DNA of 15,258 nucleotides from Verrucomicrobiota bacterium (GTDB taxonomy: Bacteria; Verrucomicrobiota; Verrucomicrobiia; Opitutales; Opitutaceae). The stretch spans positions 1-15,258 of the forward strand of contig JAUPWC010000615.1 of the NCBI GenBank assembly GCA_030916665.1, written 5' to 3'. Every line of letters begins with the position of its first letter. Position 1 is the stretch's first letter. A program made the translations under genes and the position numbers. Of this stretch, positions 7,677 to 14,313 are shown in pieces. The notes under the pieces were generated by a model. The model had not been told where the DNA came from, searched no databases, and was given only the letters and a program-made list of their open reading frames with translations.

Positions 7677-7686
7677 GGAAGCCACC

Positions 7687-9240
7687 ATGGCCATCGAAAC
7701 CCGTTTTCTGACCGACCTTGAAACCCGCCGGGTCACGGCCCGGGCCGCCGGCGGCATCGACAAGCTCGCCGCCCGTCGCGAGAAGGGCCTCATGAGCGCG
7801 CGCGAGCGCGTCGAGGCGCTCTTCCAGCCCGGCACCTTCATGGAGTGGGGGATGCACGCCGACCACGACTGCCATGACTTCGGCCTCGAGGGCAAACCGA
7901 TGCCCGGCGACGGCGTCGTCACCGGCGTCGGCTACGTGGACGGCCGGCCGGTGGCCGTTTTCAGCCAAGACTTCACGATCGGCGGCGGCGCGCTCGGCCG
8001 CATCCACTCGAAGAAAATCTGCGACCTCATGGACTACGCCATGAAGGCCGGCATCCCGGTGATCGGCATCAACGATTCCGGCGGCGCCCGCATCCAGGAG
8101 GGCGACGACTCGCTCTCGGGTTACGGCCAGGTGTTTTTCCGCAACGTCCTCGCGTCGGGCGTCATGCCGCAGATCTCCATCATCGCCGGTCCCTGCGCCG
8201 GCGGCGCGGCCTACAGTCCCGCGCTCACGGACTTCATCATCATGACGCGGAAGAACGCCAACATGTTCATCTGCGGGCCCGAGGTGATCAAGGCGGCGAC
8301 CGGCCAGGCGGTGACGATGGACGAGATCGGCTCGGCCGCCGTCAACGCGAGTGTCAGCGGCAACGTGCATTTCACCGCCGAGGACGACGCCGAGGCGCTC
8401 GCGCTGGCGAAGCGCCTGCTCGGATTCCTGCCGGCCAACAACGTGCAAGATCCCCCGCACACGCCGGCTTCCAGCCTGAATCTCGCGCCCGATCCGGTGA
8501 TGAACGAACTGGTGCCGGCCGAGGCCAAGGCGCCGCTCGACATCCTCAAGATCATCGCCCGGCTCGTGGACAACGGTGACTTCCTGGAGGTCCACAAGGA
8601 CTGGGCCAAGAACCTCGTAGTCGGCTTCGGACGCGTGCAGGGCATCGTGTGCGGCATCGTGGCCAACCAGCCCGCGGTGAAGGCCGGCACGCTCGACATC
8701 GACTCGTCGGACAAGGGTGCGCGGTTCATCCGGTTCTGCAACGCCTTCAACATCCCGCTCGTCACGCTCGTGGACATCCCCGGTTTCATGCCCGGCGTCG
8801 CGCAGGAGCGCGGCGGCATCATCCGTCACGGCGCGAAGATGCTCTTCGCCTACGCCGCGGCCTCGGTGCCGAAGATCACCGTCATCCTCCGCAAAGCCTA
8901 CGGCGGCGCCTACCTCGCGATGTGCAGCGCCGACATGGGCGCGGACCTCGTCTATGCGTGGCCGACCGCCGAGATCGCGGTGATGGGCGCCGAGGGTGCG
9001 GTGAAAATCCTCTTCAAGCGTGAGATCGCCGCCGCCGCCGACCCGAAGGGCAAGGAAGCGGAGCTCGCCGCCGACTACCGCGAGAAGTTCGCCTCGCCCT
9101 ACGAGGCCGCCAGCAAGGCGATGATCACCGACGTCATCGAGCCGGCGCAGACGCGCGCCGTCGTCGCGATGGCGCTCCGCAACACCCTCTCGAAGCGCGA
9201 CACCCGTCCGCCGAAGAAGCACGGCAACATTCCGCTCTAA
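7687..9240 (+). CDS. mmdA: Methylmalonyl-CoA carboxyltransferase (transcarboxylase 12S / MmdA / PccB-like)
   Basis: This 517-residue carboxyltransferase moves a carboxyl group between methylmalonyl-CoA and biotin, releasing propionyl-CoA. Both crotonase-like halves are present. The N-terminal half has GINDSGGARIQEG (about residues 127-139) and GPCAGGAAYSPA (168-179), which form the first oxyanion hole. The C-terminal half has VDIPGFMPG (362-370) and KAYGGAYLAM (403-412). The reading frame stays open back to 7558 inside mce, but the ATG at 7687 is the correct start. It gives the usual N-terminus and is preceded by GAGGAAG, one of the few Shine-Dalgarno-like motifs in this window. The same family serves as PccB in ATP-dependent propionyl-CoA carboxylase. 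Here the neighbours (free carrier, OadG, OadB) and the lack of a biotin carboxylase point to decarboxylase or transcarboxylase use. Confidence 0.95.
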   Translation: MAIETRFLTDLETRRVTARAAGGIDKLAARREKGLMSARERVEALFQPGTFMEWGMHADHDCHDFGLEGKPMPGDGVVTGVGYVDGRPVAVFSQDFTIGGGALGRIHSKKICDLMDYAMKAGIPVIGINDSGGARIQEGDDSLSGYGQVFFRNVLASGVMPQISIIAGPCAGGAAYSPALTDFIIMTRKNANMFICGPEVIKAATGQAVTMDEIGSAAVNASVSGNVHFTAEDDAEALALAKRLLGFLPANNVQDPPHTPASSLNLAPDPVMNELVPAEAKAPLDILKIIARLVDNGDFLEVHKDWAKNLVVGFGRVQGIVCGIVANQPAVKAGTLDIDSSDKGARFIRFCNAFNIPLVTLVDIPGFMPGVAQERGGIIRHGAKMLFAYAAASVPKITVILRKAYGGAYLAMCSADMGADLVYAWPTAEIAVMGAEGAVKILFKREIAAAADPKGKEAELAADYREKFASPYEAASKAMITDVIEPAQTRAVVAMALRNTLSKRDTRPPKKHGNIPL

Positions 9241-9252
9241 TCCGCCACGCCC

Positions 9253-9651
9253 ATGAAAAAGCTCCGCATCACCGTAGATGGCCGCGTGTTCGACGTCACC
9301 GTCGAGCAGGCCGACGACACCGCGCCCGCCGCCCCCGCGCCGGTTGCCGCGCCCGTTTCTTCCGCATCAACTCCCGGCCCCGCGCCCTTGGCGGCGGCCC
9401 CTGCGCCCGTGCCGGCACAGGCGCACGCCGCGGCCCCGGCCGGAGCGGTCTGCAGCCCGCTCGCGGGCAAGGTGGTTTCCATCGAGGTTCAGGTCGGCAC
9501 CAGCGTCGCGGTGGGCGCGCAGCTCGCGACCATCGAGGCGATGAAAATGAACACCTTCGTCTATGCCGAACGCGCCGGGAAAGTCACCGGCATCACGGCC
9601 AAACCCGGCGACGCCGTCGAGGAGGGCGGCCCGTTGCTCATCCTCGGCTGA
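9253..9651 (+). CDS. mmdC: Biotin carrier protein (1.3S / MmdC gamma subunit)
   Basis: This 132-residue free biotinyl carrier shuttles CO2 between carboxyltransferase active sites. A short lead-in (MKKLRITVDGRVFDVTVEQ) is followed by an Ala/Pro-rich flexible arm (about residues 23-64). A complete biotinyl domain (about 65-132) then carries the acceptor lysine K98 in EAMKMNT. Size and design match the 1.3S subunit of Propionibacterium transcarboxylase and the gamma subunit of Na+-pumping decarboxylases. The gaps to mmdA and to the delta-subunit gene are both exactly 12 bases, C-rich and in frame. The lead-in closely resembles the truncated C-terminal tail of the protein encoded at 1-1251. It is the only biotinylation site encoded in the window, and a biotin ligase lies three genes downstream. 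Confidence 0.96.
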   Translation: MKKLRITVDGRVFDVTVEQADDTAPAAPAPVAAPVSSASTPGPAPLAAAPAPVPAQAHAAAPAGAVCSPLAGKVVSIEVQVGTSVAVGAQLATIEAMKMNTFVYAERAGKVTGITAKPGDAVEEGGPLLILG

Positions 9652-9663
9652 GCCCCTTCCGCC

Positions 9664-10062
9664 ATGAATGCCTTCGCGATGCCCCTGTTGCCGCTGGCCG
9701 CCGCACTGCCGGAGCACCCGGCGCTGGGTGAGTCCATCATTTACCAGCTCAACGGGCTGGTCGTGGTGTTCACTGCCCTCTGCCTCATCTGGGGGCTGTT
9801 GGAAGTGATGGCGCTTTGGTTCAAGCGCCAGGCCCCGGCGACCGTCCGTGGGCCGAAGTCCGTGGCCGCGGCAATGCCGCCTCCGGTTGCGAACCCCGGC
9901 GAAGACCTCGAACCGACCGTGGTCGCCGCCATGGCCGCCGCCGTGCATGCCACCCTGGGCGGAGGCATGCGCATCACCTCGATCGTGCGCGTGGACGCGC
10001 CCGATCACGGCTGGGGCCTCGAGGGCCGCCGCCAGATTCACTCCGCCCGCAAGGTCCGCTAA
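9664..10062 (+). CDS. mmdD: Na+-pumping decarboxylase delta/gamma-type membrane subunit (OadG/MmdD)
   Basis: This 132-residue protein has one predicted transmembrane helix (about residues 28-53, GLVVVFTALCLIWGLLEVMA) followed by a cytoplasmic Pro/Ala-rich stretch. A small conserved C-terminal region contains PTVVAAMAAAVHATLG and ends WGLEGRRQIHSARKVR. In the OadG/MmdD family this subunit anchors the soluble carboxyltransferase and carrier to the Na+-pumping beta subunit and helps assembly. The C-terminal pattern and the position between carrier and beta subunit identify it, although the family is poorly conserved in sequence. The gaps on both sides are 12 bases. The first ATG is used as start; M6 is an alternative. 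Confidence 0.85.
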   Translation: MNAFAMPLLPLAAALPEHPALGESIIYQLNGLVVVFTALCLIWGLLEVMALWFKRQAPATVRGPKSVAAAMPPPVANPGEDLEPTVVAAMAAAVHATLGGGMRITSIVRVDAPDHGWGLEGRRQIHSARKVR

Positions 10063-10074
10063 CCCACGCCCGCC

Positions 10075-11325
10075 ATGCTCCAAGGACTTCTCGACTACTT
10101 CTCCACCACGGGCTTCACGCTCATCACGGGCAAGATGCTCATCATGTGGGCCATCGTGGCCATCCTGCTCTGGCTGGCCATCGCCAAGGGGTTTGAGCCG
10201 CTGCTGCTGGTGCCGATCGCGTTCGGCGCGCTCATCGCCAACCTGCCGACCCGCGGCGTGATCACCGCCGAGATGAAGCCAAACGGCGTCTATGAGTCGG
10301 CGACTTTCACCATCGAGGGCCGGCCGGTGGCCCATGCCGGCCACATCGCGCCGGACGGCACGAAGCACGAGGTGCAGAAGCTGCGCGTGGACCGGGTCGA
10401 GGGCGGGCTCTATGATTTCATCTCGCAGGGCATCAAGCTGGAGCTGTTCCCGCCGCTGATCTTCCTCGGCGTCGGCGCACTCACGGACTTCGGGCCGCTC
10501 ATCGCCATGCCGCGCACGCTCCTGCTCGGGGCGGCGGCGCAGCTGGGACTGTTCATCACCTTCATGGGAGCCGGCTTTCTGGGCTTTACCTCGAAACAGG
10601 CGGCATCGATCGGCATCATCGGCGGAGCCGACGGTCCGACGGCGATCTTTCTGACCAACAAGCTCGCGCCCGAGCTGCTTGGTGCGGTCGCGGTGGCGGC
10701 CTACAGCTACATGTCGCTCGTGCCGCTCATCCAGCCGCCGATCATGCGGCTGCTCACGACCGACAAGGAGCGGAAGATCCGCATGAAGTCCCTGCGGCCG
10801 GTCTCGAAGCTGGAGAAGCTGATCTTCGCCGTGATGGTGATGATCGTCTGCATCCTGCTCGTGCCCGACGCCTCGGCGCTGATTGCCATGCTCATGCTGG
10901 GAAATTTCCTGCGCGAGTGCGCCGTCACGGAGCGCCTGGTGCATGCGGCGCAGAACGAGATCATCAACGTGCTGACGATCTTCCTCGGGACGAGCGTGGG
11001 CATCACGATGGCCGCGGAGAGCTTCCTCGCGCCCGAAACGCTCAAGATCATCGTGCTCGGCGTGGTGGCCTTCGGCTTCTCGACGGCGGGCGGCGTGCTT
11101 GCGGCCAAGCTGATGAACGTGCTGAGTCCGAAGAACCCGGTGAATCCGCTCATCGGCTCGGCGGGCGTGTCAGCCGTGCCGATGGCGGCACGCGTCTCGC
11201 ATGTCGAGGGCCAGAAATACGACCAGGGCAACTACCTGCTCATGCATGCCATGGGCCCCAACGTCGCCGGCGTCATCGGGACCGCCGTCGCGGCCGGTTA
11301 CTTCCTTTCAACGCTGTCCCGGTAG
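10075..11325 (+). CDS. mmdB: Na+-translocating decarboxylase beta subunit (OadB/MmdB)
   Basis: This 416-residue polytopic inner-membrane protein decarboxylates carboxybiotin and exports Na+. Diagnostic motifs are the membrane-embedded GGADGPTA (residues 183-190, with D186 equivalent to the essential Asp of the Klebsiella protein), PPLIFLGVGALTDFGP (126-141), GNFLRE (276-281), GSAGVSAVPMAARVS (361-375) and MGPNVAGVIGTAVAAG (393-408). Residues about 58-109 form a polar, strand-like loop between early membrane helices that differs from the corresponding region I remember in Klebsiella OadB. Beta subunits for oxaloacetate, methylmalonyl-CoA and glutaconyl-CoA decarboxylases cannot be separated by sequence alone. 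The neighbouring mmdA makes methylmalonyl-CoA the best substrate guess. The start follows a 12-base C-rich gap. Confidence 0.96.
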   Translation: MLQGLLDYFSTTGFTLITGKMLIMWAIVAILLWLAIAKGFEPLLLVPIAFGALIANLPTRGVITAEMKPNGVYESATFTIEGRPVAHAGHIAPDGTKHEVQKLRVDRVEGGLYDFISQGIKLELFPPLIFLGVGALTDFGPLIAMPRTLLLGAAAQLGLFITFMGAGFLGFTSKQAASIGIIGGADGPTAIFLTNKLAPELLGAVAVAAYSYMSLVPLIQPPIMRLLTTDKERKIRMKSLRPVSKLEKLIFAVMVMIVCILLVPDASALIAMLMLGNFLRECAVTERLVHAAQNEIINVLTIFLGTSVGITMAAESFLAPETLKIIVLGVVAFGFSTAGGVLAAKLMNVLSPKNPVNPLIGSAGVSAVPMAARVSHVEGQKYDQGNYLLMHAMGPNVAGVIGTAVAAGYFLSTLSR

Positions 11326-11333
11326 GAGGCCAT

Positions 11334-12107
11334 GTGGACACCCTTGCCAGCATCTGCCCTCCGGAAGCGTCCGCCGCCGGCTGGCGGGTGACCGCGTTGG
11401 CGGAGACGGATTCGACGCAGCGCGTGGCGGCCGACCTGCCTGCGTGGTCGGCGGTGGTCGCCGCGCATCAGACCGGCGGGCGAGGCCAGCGTGAACGGAC
11501 CTTCACTTCCGATGCGGGCGGGCTTTATCTGACCGCGGTTCTGCCCTTCGACGGCGACGCCGCGGGCTGGCGGGGCTTTGCCCTGGCGATCGGCCGGGGG
11601 GTGTTGGAGGCGCTGACCGAGTTTGGGGTGGAGGATCTGCGCCTGCGCTGGCCCAACGACCTGATGATCGGCCCGCGCAAGGTGGGCGGCATTTTGGTGG
11701 AGCAGGGCGGCCCGCGCACGCTGCTGGTCGGCATCGGTCTCAACATCACGAACCGGCCGTGGCTGGAGGACCATAGCCTGCGTTACAGCGCCGGGCGGTT
11801 GCTGGATCATTGCGACCGAGCGCTGACCGGCCCGGCCCCGCTGGTCGAGCCCGTGCTCGGAGGCATCCGCCGCGCGCACGAGGAGTTCGCCGCAAAGCGC
11901 CTCACCGGCCTCGTGCCCGAGTTGAACCACTGCTGGGGGCCGCGGCGCCATGTGTGGCTGGAGGCGGTGGCGGAGACCGATTTGCCGGAGACCGAAGGGG
12001 CCTTCGCCGGGATCGATGCGAGCGGCCAGGTGCTCCTCGCCCGGCCCGACGGGTCGCTGGCGGCGATCCCGGAGCACCATATCCAGCGGCTGGTCGAGGT
12101 GGAGTAA
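11334..12107 (+). CDS. birA: Biotin-protein ligase, monofunctional (BirA catalytic type)
   Basis: This 257-residue enzyme activates biotin to biotinyl-5'-AMP and attaches it to carrier lysines, here presumably K98 of the protein encoded at 9253-9651. The catalytic domain shows the biotin/AMP loop GRGQRERTF (residues 49-57), RWPNDLM (105-111), KVGGILVE (116-123) and GIGLNI (133-138), then a small C-terminal SH3-like domain. There is no N-terminal helix-turn-helix, so it is not a repressor of the E. coli BirA kind. The start is the GTG at 11334. The ATG at 11332 is in the wrong frame, and an AGGAGG motif at 11324-11329 overlaps the mmdB stop, the best Shine-Dalgarno sequence in the operon. The loop departs from the E. 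coli GRGRRGRKW form at several positions. It is the last gene of the propionate block. Confidence 0.93.
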   Translation: MDTLASICPPEASAAGWRVTALAETDSTQRVAADLPAWSAVVAAHQTGGRGQRERTFTSDAGGLYLTAVLPFDGDAAGWRGFALAIGRGVLEALTEFGVEDLRLRWPNDLMIGPRKVGGILVEQGGPRTLLVGIGLNITNRPWLEDHSLRYSAGRLLDHCDRALTGPAPLVEPVLGGIRRAHEEFAAKRLTGLVPELNHCWGPRRHVWLEAVAETDLPETEGAFAGIDASGQVLLARPDGSLAAIPEHHIQRLVEVE

Positions 12108-12295
12108 GGCGACCGGACGGAGGATGCGACCCGAGGTATTCCCCGGATCGAGCCGCGGCAGCCGGGTGTCTGCTCTATAGGAAGAGCAAATCGACCGGAA
12201 CAGACTTGTTCGTGTGTGGTCAGCGAGCCTACTTTCCCGCACACTATTCCCCAGCCGCCGAATGGGCCAATTCGGCCGGCCACACCCCGATTGCC
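12108..12295. other. Intergenic region before the tandem secreted-protein genes; possible promoter
   Basis: This 188-base region separates birA from the paralog array. From about 12170 to 12250 it is less GC-rich than its surroundings. A weak candidate pair is TTGTTC (12206-12211) and TACTTT (12230-12235) with an 18-base spacer; the -10 matches consensus at only three positions. A small hairpin GCTCT/AGAGC lies around 12168-12187. No clear terminator for the upstream operon is visible. No REP-like element occurs here, unlike in the other long gaps. Confidence 0.3.
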
Positions 12296-13237
12296 ATGTC
12301 ACCCCGCATGCAAGCTGCCGCGCTGACCGGCGGCCTTCTGTTGTCCGCCGCACTCCTGTCCGGTGCCGACACCGTGGCCACGACGGTCTATGCCCGCATC
12401 GGCAACGGTTACAAACGCGTCCCGGCCAAGGACGGAAGCTACAAGCCCGAATACTATGCGCTGAGCAACGGTGGGCGTCTGGAAGGCACCACCAGCGACA
12501 ACACGATAGACCGGGTGACCTATCCTGAAGTGGCGGAGATCGCGTCAAAGCTCCTGGCGCTGCAAAATTTCCACTATGCGCAAAGCAAGGAGCAGGCGAA
12601 GCTGCTGCTGGTCCTGAACTGGGGGGAGACACTCAGCTTCAACGGCATGAACTACAACTATGCGGTCCAGCAGCTGTCCCGTGCGGCCGAGTTGTTGGCG
12701 AAGGAGAAAATGTATGCGAAGGAGGCCGGAGGAGAAGGGAGGGACATCGCAATGGGCGAACCCTCGACCAAAGTAGATGCGATGACCGAGTATCTGCTCA
12801 TGCTGCGAATGGAGAACAAGGTCCGCGACGACATCAACCTGCCCAACGCGAAGATCCTCGGCTACCTGGATGCGATCAACGACGCCGACGGCATCCAGCG
12901 CTGGGCCGGAGGCGGGGACAACTACAACGACCTGCTCTCGGACATTGAGGAACCCCGCTACTACCTTGTCATCACCGCGTATGATTTCCCCGAACTGCTG
13001 AAGAACGGCACCAAGCGGCTCCTGTGGCAGACCCGGGTGAGTGTCCGCTCGCCGGGCAACAGTTTTGACCAAACCTTCGTGCCCATGCTGAAGAGCGCCT
13101 CGTCCTACTTCGGCCGCGACAGCGGCAAGCTGGTGCGCAGCGAGCAGGAGAAGGCCAGGGTCGAACTCGGCGACTTGAAATTCCTCGGCGAAGCCAGGGA
13201 CAAACCGGAAGAATCCCCCAACAATGAAAACAAATGA
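12296..13237 (+). CDS. Secreted protein of unknown function, tandem paralog 1
   Basis: I do not recognise the family. The 313-residue protein starts with a signal peptide (about residues 1-24, ending LLSGA before DTVATTVYAR) with no lipobox, so it is probably periplasmic or secreted. The first conserved block (about 25-110) includes NGGR, DRVTYPEVAEI and SKEQAKLLLVLNWG. A variable, mostly helical centre follows (about 111-180). The second conserved block (181-300) contains LPNAKILGYLD, WAGGGDNYNDL, RYYLVITAYDF, LLWQTRVSVRSPGNSF and LGDLKFLGEA. The frame is open upstream to 11810 within birA, but the ATG at 12296 (or 12308) precedes the signal peptide and is the sensible start. Its stop overlaps the next start as ATGA, indicating translational coupling. 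Confidence 0.85.
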   Translation: MSPRMQAAALTGGLLLSAALLSGADTVATTVYARIGNGYKRVPAKDGSYKPEYYALSNGGRLEGTTSDNTIDRVTYPEVAEIASKLLALQNFHYAQSKEQAKLLLVLNWGETLSFNGMNYNYAVQQLSRAAELLAKEKMYAKEAGGEGRDIAMGEPSTKVDAMTEYLLMLRMENKVRDDINLPNAKILGYLDAINDADGIQRWAGGGDNYNDLLSDIEEPRYYLVITAYDFPELLKNGTKRLLWQTRVSVRSPGNSFDQTFVPMLKSASSYFGRDSGKLVRSEQEKARVELGDLKFLGEARDKPEESPNNENK

Positions 13238-14313
13238 ACCCGAATGCCTGCAGAGTAACGGTGATCATGATTGTGCTGGCTGGCGCCGTGATCGGTTCGG
13301 CCGCGGAAACCGTGGCCACGGCGGTTTATTCGCGCGTCAGCAAGGGCTACAAGCGCGAGAAGGCCAAGGACGGCAGCTTCCTGCCGGAATACTACGCGAT
13401 GACCAACGGCGGGCGGATCGATGGCACGTCCAGCGACATCACCGTGGACCGGGTCACCTACGCCGAGGTCGCCGAGATCACCCGGCAGCTGCTGGGCAAC
13501 CAGAATTACCATCTGGCCCAGTCCAAGGAGCAGGCGAAACTCCTTCTGGTGCTGAACTGGGGCAGCACGATTGCGCCCAACGGCATGCACCAGCAGCAAA
13601 ACATCGCGTCCCTGCGCTCCGCAATGGCGTCTCTCGGCATGGACCAGCACAGGTTGAACAATCCGGCATCCTCCGATGAGGGTGCCGCCCGGCCGGTTTA
13701 CGAAGGCCAGGATCTCGCCGGGAACGCGACCAAGGGATTTAACCGCAGCCCGCAATGGGCCACCAACGAGGAGATGGCCGTCGTCAACGCGGCTAACTCG
13801 GTTGAGAGCTCGTTTGTCCAATCGCTGTCCGATGATCGAGTCCGGGACCGGCTGAACGAGGCGAACGCGCGGGTGCTTGGTTACCTGGACGATCTCGCGG
13901 ATGCCAACGACATCCGCCGCTACGCCGGGGGCGGGGACCGCTACAACGACCTCATCGGCGACGTCGAGGAATCACGCTATTACATCGTCGTGTCGGCCTA
14001 CGACCTCCATGAGCTGGAGAAGAAAAATAAGAAGAAGCTGCTCTGGCAGACGCGGGTGAGCGTGCGCTCGCCGGGCAACAGTTTCAACGAGACCTACCTC
14101 GCGATGTTGAAAAACGCCTCGCAGTATTTCGGCCTGAACAGCGGCAAACTCGTCCGCGGCGAAGGGACCAAGGGCACGGTTGAACTGGGCGAGCTGAAAT
14201 TCCTCGGCGAGGCCAAAGAGTCGGCCGAAACGGAAGGGACCGAGGAGGAAGCGTCCAAGGAGGAAGCGACCGACGAGGAGACGACGGCGGCGGAGAAGGA
14301 GGAGGGCAAATGA
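13234..14313 (+). CDS. Secreted protein of unknown function, tandem paralog 2
   Basis: This is the second, 359-residue member of the same unrecognised family. The signal peptide (about residues 1-24, IMIVLAGAVIGSAA) has no lipobox; C6 lies too early. The first conserved block aligns with paralog 1 without gaps up to LLLVLNWG (residue 110). The variable centre (about 111-205) is some 27 residues longer than in paralog 1. The second block has YAGGGDRYNDL (230-240), RYYIVVSAYD (248-257), LLWQTRVSVRSPGNSF (269-284) and LGELKFLGEAKE (318-329). It ends in an acidic, low-complexity tail of about 30 residues rich in Glu, Thr and Ala, absent from paralog 1. The start overlaps the previous stop as ATGA (13234-13237), and its own stop overlaps the next start the same way. 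Confidence 0.85.
   Translation: MNPNACRVTVIMIVLAGAVIGSAAETVATAVYSRVSKGYKREKAKDGSFLPEYYAMTNGGRIDGTSSDITVDRVTYAEVAEITRQLLGNQNYHLAQSKEQAKLLLVLNWGSTIAPNGMHQQQNIASLRSAMASLGMDQHRLNNPASSDEGAARPVYEGQDLAGNATKGFNRSPQWATNEEMAVVNAANSVESSFVQSLSDDRVRDRLNEANARVLGYLDDLADANDIRRYAGGGDRYNDLIGDVEESRYYIVVSAYDLHELEKKNKKKLLWQTRVSVRSPGNSFNETYLAMLKNASQYFGLNSGKLVRGEGTKGTVELGELKFLGEAKESAETEGTEEEASKEEATDEETTAAEKEEGK

Noticed and set aside
7558..7686. Upstream extension of mmdA into mce
   Set aside because: The first 43 codons overlap mce in another frame. The ATG at 7687 has a GAGGAAG motif and the usual N-terminus.
7648..9222. 524-codon minus-strand frame opposite mmdA
   Set aside because: The + strand carries intact carboxyltransferase motifs. 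The antisense product is His/Arg/Asp-rich without domains.
11810..12295. Upstream extension of paralog 1 into birA
   Set aside because: The stretch is an Arg/Pro/Gly-rich shadow of birA plus non-coding DNA. A signal peptide begins right after the ATG at 12296.
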